From Lepidodermella squamata (lineage: Eukaryota; Gastrotricha): a stretch of 64,000 nucleotides of DNA. The number at the start of each line of letters is the position of its first letter. The first letter of the stretch is position 1. This document shows, in pieces, positions 31,439 through 43,017 of this stretch. The notes below the pieces were generated by a model. That model searched no databases. It was given only the letters and a program-made list of their open reading frames with translations, and had not been told where the DNA came from. The translations under genes were made by a program, and so were the position numbers. The DNA lies in the NCBI GenBank assembly GCA_047495785.1, contig JBLDXI010000019.1, forward strand, positions 2,976,001 through 3,040,000, written 5' to 3'.

Positions 31439-34400
31439 TTACTTTTTGCCACTGGTAAAGTAGTACTGTTCAGGGAAAAGCGGCATACGGCACGCCATTT
31501 CAATGCCGCAGTGATTCTTGCCACGTTCGATTCGCATATAGCCTTGTTCGCCCCATCTAGAAAATTATTTGCGAATGAAAAGAAATTTGGAATTTTCAGC
31601 CTTATTACTCACTTGTCACTCCAGGAATTTTTCAGCTTCCAAAATTTCAATCCTAAAAATGAAAATAAAATAAGTATCAAGTTTTCGAAAAAAATTGAAA
31701 ATGATCTCACCTGTTGCTTCATCGGTTCCGTAACCAACAACGAGCATAACGTGGTCCCGTTTTGTGGTATTGGTACATAAATGATCGCCAGTATAGACTC
31801 CACCACCTATAAAATTTTCGAATTTTCAATGTACTAAGTTATTTGCAATAAATCTTAATATTTCATACCATAATGAGCAAAGGAGTCCATAACCGCGAAT
31901 TCGCAAGCAACTGGTCCGTAATCGGCGATGGCTTCCATGATGGCCCTCATGTTTTTCGTGTCCAGCTTGACGTAGTAAGGATACTGCATTTCAAACTCGC
32001 GACGATCTTCACACTGCTCTTTGCACTTCTTCTTTTCAGCGGCAATTCGATAAGGATACGCTTCCTCTGCCATAATATTATAGAAAAATTCAAAATTAAT
32101 CAATAATGTTTTGCAGTTTTAATTTCGAGAATTTCATCCTCGAAAATTTAATAAAACTTATAGAATAAATTCAGAGATTTTTTGAAATTTATTGAAATTT
32201 TTATTACCTGTACAAAGATGGCCAGTCTCAGCGGCGTACTGGAAAATCGAATGAATACGACCACTGACGCATCCTGTAAATTTAGGAAAATAATCATCAA
32301 CTCGGGTTCTCAATTTCAGAAAAAATTGCACCTTTATTGCCGTATTCAAAAGAGCAGTCGAGCGTTTGCTGATCAGAAAACGAGACAACTTCATCGTTCA
32401 AGATCGCGTAATGAGCTTCAAGGGCGGCTGCCAAATGTATAAAAAATCATGAAAATTTGAAAAAATTTATTTAAATTTTTAAGCATTTTTGAAAATTTTT
32501 AAATTGAGATTTGTGCATTTTTTGAATATTCTCAGGGTTTAAAAAAATTCATTACCGATTCCTGCGAATGCATAGCAGCTAGCGCACGATTTTTGCGATT
32601 TAATAGGCGAGATGAAGTTTTTCTTGTGTTTGCCCCGCCGCGTCCAGTCGACAGATTTCGGCAGGCGGATGGCAAAGGTCGGGCGCTGCGGGTCCTTATC
32701 GGCAGTAGGATCCTTGCCTGGCGTCCATTGCAGCAAGTTCTGCGGCGTCAACCGGCGCGGCATCAGCTTGTAATTAACAGCCTGTGGGCTGTCGTCTATC
32801 GCCAAATCGGCAATACCCATCGTTTGCTTGATGTCCTTTAAGGTTTTGCCAGTAAACTGGTTCAAAGCAAGCCTGAAAATATGAAAATTCATATAATTTC
32901 ATGAACGTTTTTTTCAATTTTTGAAATTCAAATTCGAATTTTTGTAATTTTTGAAAATTATTTTTGAAATTTTGAAATTTTTGAAATTTCAATTTAAAAT
33001 TTTTTAAATTCAAACTCGAAAATTTTAATTTATATTCGAAATTTCATCCTAGTTATTGAATCATTTCAAAGCCTCACTAGGGTGCACAAGTGCATAATTT
33101 TTTCAGGTTTTTTTTTTAATTTGTCCGTAATTTTCCATTGATTTTACCTGTAAGTGACCTTTCCCTCTTCGAAAAGCTTGTTGTGGGCGTGAATTCGTGC
33201 CAAATTCCGCTCGAACGTCTTCTGCTCGTGTCGAGTATCCTCCGGCGTGGCCTGCAACAACGCGCCGGCCGCTTTCGTGCTGAACCCGCGCTGCCCAGGC
33301 TGCGCATCGTGCAACCGGCCATGCGTGACGCGCCACAACTTGTACAACCGTTCGATTTCTTCCTTGGACATTTTCGACGGGTCTTTATCGAGTGCGACCT
33401 GGTCGTTGCCGGATTTCGTATTGTCAGACGGACTTGGTGGTTTCGGTCGGCTTGGCCGCTTCTTGCCACGCAAATGTTTCACGCTTGACTTGACTTCGAT
33501 CGATTCGAATTCAACGGTTTCGTTCGCCGATTTTTGGGTTGTTGTCGTCGATGGATCGACTTTTGATTGAGCTGCCATTTTAAGCCGGTTCAGGTTTTGC
33601 TGGGCCGACGGCTTCAGTCGGGCGGTTAGTGGGTACTTCGGAGGTTGATGCATCTTGTTGGATGATTGAAATTTATTGTTACTGTTCGGCGATTTTTTCG
33701 GCTGATTGCCATTCGCCTTTTCAGAGTGCTCGACGTGCTTGACAACCAAATGGCCATGCGGCGGCGGGACATGCGTCGTTACACGTGGCCAGTCTAATTA
33801 TAGAAACACCGAGAATTGATGAAATTCGGAAATTTCTCAAATACAAATAAAAAGGAATAAAATCCGATATTTTCGGCAGAAAGTAGCACTCCCGATCACA
33901 AGACATATTTTCAATATTTTCATAAATTTTCAAAAAAAGTGCGCCAACCGCAAGGAGATCTCTAAATTATAGAGCCTGCTTTCAAATGCTTGAGAATTTT
34001 ATTTGCTAATTAATTTTGAAGTTTTTCTTTGGTTTGAAGTTTTGAATATTTGAAAATGTTTGAAGAATTTTGAAGGATTTTCGAAATTTGAAAATTAAAA
34101 TGAAAAACAAGGATAATTTTAAATTAATACTAATAGATGTTATCCAGCGTATAATGCTGGGCTGGTACTGACGATGGGTATGCTAATATCATTTGATTGC
34201 ACAATTTTAGAAAATCGTTTACAAAAGGGGTTTCCAAAGGCGCAACATCAAATTTGAGTTCCAGCGTGAAATTTGAAGCTTGAGCAATGAATTTTCTAAT
34301 ATCATGGTTTCTGAGTTGCTAGCTCCCATATGAATCACAATGTCTTACCGACCAACGTGACTAAGATAGCAAATATGCCTATTTATTTTGCTATTCAGAG

Positions 34401-35488
34401 CCGAAATCGAATACGATTTTATCGATATTACAAATCAGTTCTTTTCCGAAGCGATTCTGAGGGTTCCAATTAGCAAAAAAAACCCGGGGTCACTGGCAGC
34501 TCATTATCGACAAAGAATTTGAAAAATCGCAAGACTGTACGCGTTGGAACTTCAATTTTAGTTGTGCTACTATTTCCACCCACTTTCAAAGTTAATTCTA
34601 TTTTTTACAAAGTCATGAGAAACATGATAAATTTGTGAAAAAATCGCATATAAATACTTAAGAGCTGAAATTCTATTGATTTTAATTGGATTTCGATGAA
34701 AGAGATTAATTGGAAAAAATTAAAAAGAAAAATTTAAAATTTAGGAATAGAAAGATCAAGCTGAAGTACGCACTTCAATTTTCATTTTTTCACGCTTGAT
34801 TTGATCGACAGTAAAATGTCTGAATAATATTTAAAAATAATGAATTTTCTAACAGGGTAAAACATATATGTATGCTGAATCATTAGGATGAAATTCAATA
34901 CTCACTTTGAACGCGAACGATTGAAGCGTTGCGATTTGGTTTCAGCTCCATCCTAGACTTCTGCAGCTGCGGCTGATTCTGCTGCCCGAACCTGTCCATA
35001 GTCGGCTGGAACCCGGCGTTTCCCGGCGCCGGAACCGAAACTGGCGCCATAGGTTCCCACTCGTAGTTACCATCACCCCTCTCGACCGGAATTTCATCCT
35101 CGATTTCAACCTCCGTATACTCACCACCCGCCCCGTTTGGATCCGGAACCGGCAAATGAATCGCCCGCGGCTTGGCATCGATTGAAAGCGCCGAAGAACC
35201 GTCGATTTCCAGTGAAACCGACTCGTCGAAGTGGCGATTTCGCAACGCGCGGTGCTCTAGCCGGTGGTTGTTCTTCCGACCGTGACGGGGCCGATCTTCG
35301 TCGTCCGTCTCGTAGTCATCCTTGTAGTAACGCCCGCCGCGGTCTTCATCCTCCGGCGCCTCGATTACGTAGTACTTGTCGTACTTGCCGCTTCGTCGCG
35401 CTTCGGCGAGAAAATTCGACTCGGACGCGAAAAAAATAGCCGGCAAGGCGAGGTATAACGCGAAAATGGCTAATAAAGCGTCTTTCAT
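31439..35488 (-). CDS. Papain-family (C1A) cysteine protease with long N-terminal extension
   Basis: Nine exons: 34,906-35,488, 33,148-33,793, 32,556-32,872, 32,332-32,427, 32,208-32,273, 31,869-32,066, 31,711-31,806, 31,613-31,652 and 31,439-31,556. All are GT-AG and phase-consistent, giving 719 aa. Signal peptide in exon 1 (ALLAIFALYLALPAIFFA). Next come an acidic/basic low-complexity region and a Lys/Ser/Pro-rich region, about 320 residues in all. An I29-type propeptide follows (LYKLWRVTHGR ... LALNQFTGKTL), then the protease domain. Active site: Gln and Cys in SQKSCASCYAFAG, His in RDHVMLVVGYG, Asn in KLKNSW. CASCYAF deviates from the usual CGSCWAF. The very long extension is unusual for cathepsins and suggests a secreted or compartment-specific form. 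Confidence 0.92.
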
Positions 35489-36367
35489 TTTTCAAACAAA
35501 TTGATTGAAAAAATTAGAAGGGAAATGACTAGGGTGTTGGCGTATTCTATGAAACAATCCAATTAGCTTCATCGTTTTGAAAATTATCATCACACTCGGA
35601 CTTTTTTAATGAGCTCAGCAATTTTAATATAGCCGGACAACAAGAATGATTCTGCCACTTCAAATTCGCAAAATCAAATCTTTGAACCAGTTACTTGGAA
35701 AAATAAATTTCCAAAAAAGGCTGAAACTTTGGTAAATTGTGACGAAGCTGCCCTCTATTTATGTTCGGCTTTATAATAAGGATTATAAGATGATAAAAAT
35801 AAAAGGTACATGTGGACACCGTAATATTATAGGCTTCCAGTATTAAAGTTCAGGTTTCAATTACTATTTTTCCGAATGACTTCGCAAAGAATCGGAAAGC
35901 GTTAGCACCATGACGCTCAAATCTAACGCTCGAACTTCTAGCAAGTATTAGAACTCATCTTCAATTATAGGATTCCTGGGCTTCTGTTATCGGATAAATC
36001 GCCAGTGACGTTTTAAAATCGGATTAGGAACCTGGAACTTGTACTATAGATAAATGCTGGACCCTGAAGCTGAAGTTCCGAAGCTTGAAATTATTGAAAG
36101 AAAGGTTCCTTTCGAACTCCGGCTTTTAACCATTTAACCAGATTTTGAATATCGGAGTTGGATATCGAAAATTGCTGTTCAAATGCCAATAATCACATAT
36201 AAAATTTGGGGAAAATGTCCCAAATACGATTACTTAAATACTTTACGTCAAAACGAGGCATATTTATGAAAAGCTCATAATTTTATTGCACAGGCGTGAC
36301 TCGGCTTTGATATCATTTTTCACAAAGATTCAGTTTTTAACTCAATTATTTCAGTATTGATCAGTTA
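35489..36367. other. Intergenic, no gene recognised
   Basis: AT-rich spacer between two - strand genes; should hold the protease promoter. Nothing else seen. Confidence 0.5.
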
Positions 36368-38481
36368 TCATCTTTCGAAAATGGTCGCATTCTGCGCCGC
36401 GAAAGGACTCGCGCCCGAAAACAGGCCACTGCTAGTCGAAGCCGATGCGTAGACAGGTCGCCACCAAGCACCAGGGGCAGGTTTCAAATTCAGCACCCGA
36501 AACGTCACCCTATCACCCAGGCCGTTCTCGAGCAAAGTCGAAAAATTCGAAAAATTCCCGAAATCAAAGCATTTCAAATCAAACTCAGCGATTGGTATCC
36601 GAAACAGGGTGGCCAATTTCTGCTTCAAATCACCCAGTGATTGCTGGCCATCGATTGTGACTAAAATCGTCCGGCCGAATAGATCTTTAACGTGGATTGT
36701 CACTTTGTTAGGCCGGAATAACTGCATGTGTGAAGTCGAGCGTAAAATCAACGATTTTTGACTATTTTGATCACCCTGCTGAGACAGATCTTCGACTGTC
36801 GAGCCGATATTAGGGGTTGATGAGTAGGTCGAAGAGGTTAATGACGACGATAGCGCTGAGTCTAATTCAACCGAGGATGACGGTTCCGGTGTGTGATTTT
36901 GCGATGAGGTTCGGTCGAGCGTGACCGATTGTGAGAATGATTTTGATCGACCGAGCGTTATCGTACTTTTCGAACTTGAATCCCCACCGCCGATTTCGCG
37001 ATACAACGCAGGGTGTCTAGATAGCCTGTGACAGGTTGGGCACCGGACCGCGACCAGGTAAGCCAGCCGGTTTGCCGCGATTTTCGGGTCGCCCCCGAGT
37101 AGCTTTTTTGTTTGCGATTTTGACAGGGTGAGGGGGATTTTCTCGAGCCGCTCGTTGATGCAATTCAGGCAGAACGAGTGGCCGCAGGCGTGGAGGGTTT
37201 GCAGGCTGCAGGGTGACTCATTTATGTCGTAGTCGTCTGGGTGAAACGTATCGTCTTCGGAATACGCCTGGTCGCGAAATACGCCAAGACATTGCGGGCA
37301 CGTGAAATTCTACAAAAAGATTCAAAAATTAGTCAAAATAAATAATGCGAAAAATATTAATATTTGCTCCACAATTTTTCTGTTTCCTCAAAACATGTCC
37401 ATAATTTTGTTGGCGAAATTCTAAAGTCGAAAGCATTAATTATGGCAAAAAAATTCGGAAATGTTTCTATTTAAACTAAAAATTAAACGTCTTGAGTTCA
37501 ACGGACAATTTCTTGGCGGACCACACTTATTACCCCTTATATCCTAGTCATGGATACCATCGAAGTGTGCCACTTGAGTGCCAAGTGCGGCAAGGTGTGG
37601 CGCATCTAATGAGACCAATTATGACCCAAATTAGCATTCCATCTTAATAGGGGGCTGCTTTAAACAGAGCGGTCCGCTAAACCAGGGTCCGCTGAGCTCC
37701 AAAAACCCTGGCTTTGTTGAACTCGGCGGACCCAATTTAGCGGACCAAATCAAGTTGTAGTATACTTGGATGTTTGCAACCGCCAGAGTGAGGCTAAATA
37801 GCTCAGGTGTGCATAGTAGGTCATTGGATGGCACTTTTCAGGGGGAATCGACTAATCATATGGCACACCTCCGACCTAGTCCGAAATACTGGTCCGCTAA
37901 AATTTGGTCCGTTGAACTCAGCGACGTAAAAAAATTAAGTCTAAAAATTCGCCCCTATTTATACAAAATTATACGTGGAACCATTGACCTATTTTTGCAT
38001 AGGTTTTTTTGCAATCTAACCCTAAACCAATTTTAAAAATTTTGTACAAATAGGCACTTCGTTCTAAAAAATAAAGAAAAGCCTTGAAATTCTTCTTTGA
38101 TGGCTTCGTGTATGAGAACTTGACGATGCAAAATAAAGGATATTTATATCATTTCCCAGCATTTGCCCGAATTTGAGATTAATTCCATAATTATTCTAAA
38201 ATTAAATTCCTCAAATTCAAGGGAACGTTTAAAATTATCGATCCAAGGCGGCCAAATAACGCGCTTACTGAGAAAAATTCAGAGAAGATGGTTCCGAAAT
38301 TGATACATCAAACTCGTAATTTATTTGAGGCTGAAATTATTTTAGAGCAGCGCGCAGTGCGGTATTTTTTTCTAGAGTGAAAACTCACAATTTCGAGTTC
38401 CTTCAGCATAGCAAGCTCTTCGTCGAGGTCCCCAATTGGTGTCATACTCCTCGGGCGATTTAATCCAAATAAATCCTCCAT
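36368..38481 (-). CDS. RING-finger protein with C-terminal ubiquitin-like fold
   Basis: Exon 1 38,389-38,481 and exon 2 36,368-37,309 (phase 0), 344 aa. RING: CPQC at the start of exon 2, HACGHSFCLNC, and RCPTC about 50 residues later, so a widely spaced C3HC4 type. A Ser/Thr-rich linker follows. The segment RPNKVTIHVKDLFG ... VTIDGQQSLGDLKQKLATLF ... VTFRVLNL reads like a ubiquitin beta-grasp (first strand pair, helix with K-x-K-x-A, last strand). Probable E3 ubiquitin ligase; substrate unknown. The 1.08-kb intron holds an M1 element. Confidence 0.8.
37492..37923. mobile_element. MITE-like element (family M1), copy B, in RING gene intron
   Basis: TTGAGTTCAACGGA at the left and TCCGTTGAACTCAGCG at the right. 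It contains the core of copy A (22,438-22,652) in inverted orientation and a second pair of terminal-like sequences near 37,690-37,735, suggesting nesting. Confidence 0.7.
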
Positions 38482-39424
38482 TTAAAATCTATTGGATAAA
38501 CCACAAAATATCAATGTCCCAAAAAATAATAACACAGTTGTACTAAGGTATAGCCCTTGTTTTCCAAGGAATGGCTATACTACAGCTGTGATATAAGAAT
38601 CAAAAGGATTGTTTTCCGGGTGAAAACATAGCGCGAACTTGTAACGCGAGGGCAGAGCTGTCCACTGGAGTGGCACTTGAGATGACAGGCCAAGTCAAGT
38701 GGAACGATTACGCCAATATTGGCCAACAAACGCTACTTACTCCACCTCCACCAACAGTGTTTACCTGACACTCCCATCGAGATTATCGAAAGGCAGAGAA
38801 AGTAAGAGAGGTGTTAATTGACCCGGAAAAAGGCCATAAACATACTGTAACAAGAAGCATTAAAAAATCGTAATTTTTCAATGCCCTAATATTAAAAAAT
38901 AAGCAAAGGAAGTGCGGGTAATTGTCCCTTAATAGGCGGCAGTTTTGCGGTACATTTGAAATCCTATATAGCACTCGCGTGCCAAAAGCTGTTTGTAAGA
39001 AAAACGCGCATCAAATCAAGATAAGTAAGAGTGATGGCGGCGTATAAAACGCGCGCGACATGATGGCGCCGCGCACGATAATAATAAAAACGACGAGTGG
39101 TGTTAATATAACAAGAAGCGCGCATACAACATATTATTATACGGTAATTAAGTATACCTATAAACGGGGTGAATACAACTTGAAAAATGGCCGTTTAGTC
39201 AAGTGGCCGCAGCGCAAAAACAATTTATTCGAAAAATATTCATTGCGCAGTCGGAAAACGGCTTTTTCGAAAAATTTTCACGTGATTAGTGGCATACACC
39301 AATCGATTCGCGACAAAACGTTCGATCGAATGGTATGAGTCTTAAAATACGTGATTCGGCGCGTGGAAATACCATTTTTCACTTGATAAGCGACTTTTCC
39401 GCTCACTTCGTATTAAGGCGACTA
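38482..39424. other. Intergenic, no gene recognised
   Basis: Should include the RING gene promoter. A 92-codon ORF at 39,060 is Thr/Tyr/Lys-rich with no known domain. Confidence 0.5.
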
Positions 39425-40468
39425 CCGTAAATTGGGGCAAAATGGCCGCGGGAAAAAAATGACCCCCTGTTTTTTTCGCATTTTTACACGTTTCAGAGGG
39501 TCCTGATTCCGATTTTATAGGAAGCTCATTTTGCCCCAGGTTTGGGGCAAATTGGACAGGTGTTTTGGGGCTAATTGGCCACCCTTATCCTTATAATGGG
39601 TTTTTAATATTTGATGATTGTGAGGGTTGAATGGTCGAGTGGTTGTGATGCGTCATCAGAACTTGAGTGATCTGATGAGCGACGGTTCGAATCCTCATAA
39701 AGTAGCATTTTTTTTGCTACGCATTTAATTTTTAATTTTTTGGTTTCAATTGTCCATTTTACTAATAATTTTTAATTAGTTTCTCCGTTTTTTCTGATAG
39801 TTTTACTGCTGAGCAACTTTTAAACGCCTCCCGAACAAAAGAAATGCCCGGGATACGTGGTGTTAGTAGAATAATTAAAATGGAAAATTAACAGAAAAAA
39901 TTAAAAAATTAAATGCGTAGCAAAAAAAATGCTACTTTATGAGGATTCGAACCGTCGCCCATCAGATCACTCGCAAGCTCTGATGACGCATCACAACCAC
40001 TCGACCATTCAACCCTCACAATCATCAAATATTAAAAACCCATTATAAGGATAAGGGTGGCCAATTAGCCCCCATCATTGAGTTTTCCATGGGGTAATTT
40101 GGCCACAATCACCTAGCCATACCTGTGCATCGCCTGGGGTCGCGGTTTTTTTTGCTGTCATCTACGACGAAAATGGTCGAAGGAAAAAATTTCATCTGAA
40201 CATCAAACCTCGTGATTGGCTCCTGGTAATTCAATTTAGAGGAGTCGTTTTTACCTCCCCAAACTCACCTTTAAACAACAACATGCTGTGACCTCATTCC
40301 GGGACATACCTGGCTGAAAATTTACAGGCTTGTATAGGGCTTGTTGATAATCGTCCCCGTAAATTTTTGTGAAGTTTTATCTTGTAGTTTTTGAGCTATC
40401 GATAAAAATGTGAAAACCTCTATTTTTGGCCAATTAGCCCCAAAGGTTCATTTTGCCCCAAATGACGG
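39425..40468. mobile_element. TA-flanked TIR element with giant inner inverted repeat (M2)
   Basis: Ends CCGTAAATTGGGGCAAAATG and the inverse of CCGTCATTTGGGGCAAAATG, flanked by TA; 1,044 bp. Inside, about 200-bp arms (39,577-39,780 and 39,880-40,080) form a near-perfect inverted repeat. No transposase. Termini of this 'TTTGGGGCAAA' type are seen in other invertebrate DNA transposons, but I cannot name the family. Confidence 0.8.
39620..39700 (+). other. tRNA-like sequence (Ser/Leu type), not a functional tRNA
   Basis: A-box-like TGGTCGAGTGG (39,632-39,642) and a perfect B box GGTTCGAATCC (39,684-39,694), spaced as in long-variable-arm tRNAs. The T stem and acceptor stem do not pair well. 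An inverted copy lies in the other arm (B 39,943-39,953, A 39,997-40,007). Looks like a tRNA-derived SINE head caught in the transposon. Confidence 0.55.
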
Positions 40469-41879
40469 TACTTTTTTGTGTGCGCGCGCGTAATTTGAAG
40501 TAGCTCATGCGCTGTTGTTCCTCTATTATTATTGCCACCGGGTTCCGGTTATTGTTATATCCAAGTCGCGAGGGGCGCGTCTTACAGCCGGAAAAACGCG
40601 CCAATTTTTCCTGTGTATGCAAATGTCCTACAAATAACAGGAAACAACGAGTTGATTGCAAGCCTCTACATTCATCTTGTGATGGTGATGATGGGCTAGT
40701 TTTTGTTACATATAAACTTGCCTTTATCTCAAGATGAATAACCGGCTCTTGAAATAAGCCGGCCAACGCGCGATAAGAAACAAAGTGAATAGCGATACCA
40801 CTCAATTGCTGATATGTATTAGTTATATACAAAAGTGAAACAAAAGAGCGACCGCTCTCAGCGAAAAGTGCTCGCATTGTTTTGCGTTGTTTATTAGCCG
40901 CGAGGTGGCAAATATTCTTGTAGGTATCAGATATTGTTATTAGCTAAGTGTATCGAGGCCAAGGCCGAAAAAATGAATAAATGGTTACAAAATAGGGCTA
41001 ATAAAAGTAATGCAAAAAACGTGATAGCCATTTTTAAGCAACCGACTGAAATTAAGATCCTGATTATTTCCGATGAAATGGAATTTCCACTTGATAGACG
41101 GGAAAATTACAATCAATTTTCTTTAAATAATTGAAGCAAAACGGGATATTCAGCAATTAATAAAAAATTATTAAAAAAAATAATAAATGCCTGAATTAAA
41201 ATAATAATTGAAATTATGAAAATTTAGAGCTTGAAATGAACAAATAATTTAGCTCTAAAGGTATAATTGCTCATAGCCTCCAATAAATGTTGTGGAAATT
41301 GTTGGCGTACTTTTTTCTAATCGCGCAGCCGTCTTTAACGAGGAGAATGAACGAGAAAAAATATGCGTTATACACTTTTCTATCGTGCACATTGGGCATT
41401 ATTATATAGTGTGCACGACGGCCGTGCACGATGAAAATGTCAGTCTCACTTTTGTCAGGCTTTAAAAATCATTTCGGTCGATTTTAAAAATAACCGGGCA
41501 GAATAAAACGGTTAAATTTTATATCAGCATTATCGGGCTAAGGAGGTCTATGTAATGGATCAGATCATTTATTTACAATTTGTCGCGTTTAAAATTTAGC
41601 TGTGCACGACGGATCTTGCACGACCTAGTAAGGACCAGTAATTAAATCGCCGATAATTACCGCGCCCGTACTCAAACATATATAATATAGGGAATAGTGC
41701 GCGCACCTTGATTGAGGTTATTAGCGCGCGCGGGACGCTGTACTCAAACATGAAACCGTATTTATTACCTTAAAAATCGGTAAAATCAGAAATAATATTT
41801 CTTGTTTTGAGATTTTAATTTTAATTTTTATTGGACGCGCCTCCTTCGTCGGCGCGAGCGCGCTATTTTAATTTCTACC
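40469..41879. other. Intergenic with palindromic motifs
   Basis: No gene recognised. Repeated GTGCACGACGG/CCGTGCACGA palindromes (41,385-41,435, 41,602-41,625, and again at 43,418-43,452) may be termini of unknown elements. Confidence 0.5.
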
Positions 41880-43017
41880 AACTGACCCATCCTTCTCATT
41901 TCTACATTTTTGATCTATAGCCATCAAGGCCGAGAAGCGTCCAATTGGGTCTGGTTTGTTGCTACTAAATTCGGGAAAATCAGACAAAATATTATTACCT
42001 TATTTCGTGTAATTTTTGTTTAATTTTTTGTGGACGCGCCTCCTTCGTCGGCGCGAGTAATATTTTTAAATAATTATTGGGAGCGCTCGGCGCATTGTTC
42101 CGCGTATTTGCGGTTTCATTTTAACTCTTTAATTCAATCTGGGACACGCTCCCTGCGGTCGCGTGTTCGTTTTAAATTGGGTCATTTATTTTCTCTCGTG
42201 GCTACCTCATTTTTTAATCTGGTTTATTTATTGTCTTCAGGGCCATTGCTTGATAATTATAATTGAGATAATAGGTAAAATCAGGAATATTTTTTTTTAC
42301 TGGACGCGCCCCCCTGCGGTCGGCGCGCATCCCTGTTTTTTCGGGTCATTTATTGTCTCTTTGGCCGCAAAGAAGCGCGTGCGCAATAATAGTGACCTGG
42401 GTCATTTAATTGTGTCAGGTCAATTATCGGAGGGCGCCTCCCTTCGGTCGGCGCGCACGTGCCATCTTCTGGGTTTCGGTTTTTTACCGGTTTGGGAATG
42501 TGACCCAGGTCATGAAATTATTACGCGCAAATGCCTTTATACAGGGCTTGAGATTTTATTACAGGTAATGGAATGTGACCTGGGTCACGTTTTTTGGCAG
42601 GGCCGGGCGGACGCGGCAGGGGTCTCATTAATTTTACGCGGCAGCCCTATGGAATCCTAGTGGGCTGCCGCTGCGGCTGTCGTGATCAACAAAAAAGGGT
42701 GTTTTCCTCTATTTTCGGGAAAAGTTGAAATTTTCAAAAAATCGTAGAAAATCAACGGTTTATGACAGGGCAATTTGAAAAACAGATTCCAAGAGACAAT
42801 TTGCGTCTGAATATGGAAAAAATTAGCAAGACGTAAGCACACCTCCACAGCGAATAAGCGACAGGTCTATTGATGTCTTATCAAATGAAAAATGGGTGTT
42901 ATTTTTAATAATTGTAATTTTCATATAAATTAAAAAAAATTTAACCAGAAACAAATGGACGCTTCTCGGCCTTGATGACTATAGATCAAAAGTGTAGAAA
43001 GAGAAGGATGGGTCAGA
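41880..43017. mobile_element. Element with 65-bp inverted ends and GC hairpin series
   Basis: Left end 41,880-41,945 (CTGACCCATCCTTCTC ... GCCGAGAAGCGTCCA) is inverted at 42,953-43,017. Inside are five copies of a GC-rich hairpin of the type GGACGCGCC-tccttcg-GGCGCG (41,833 just outside, 42,032, 42,141, 42,302, 42,431) in otherwise AT-rich DNA. ORFs inside (78 and 165 codons) have no known domain. Confidence 0.65.

Noticed and set aside
39620-39700. Functional tRNA-Ser/Leu gene
   Set aside because: A and B boxes are good, but acceptor and T stems do not pair, and it lies inverted-duplicated in a transposon.
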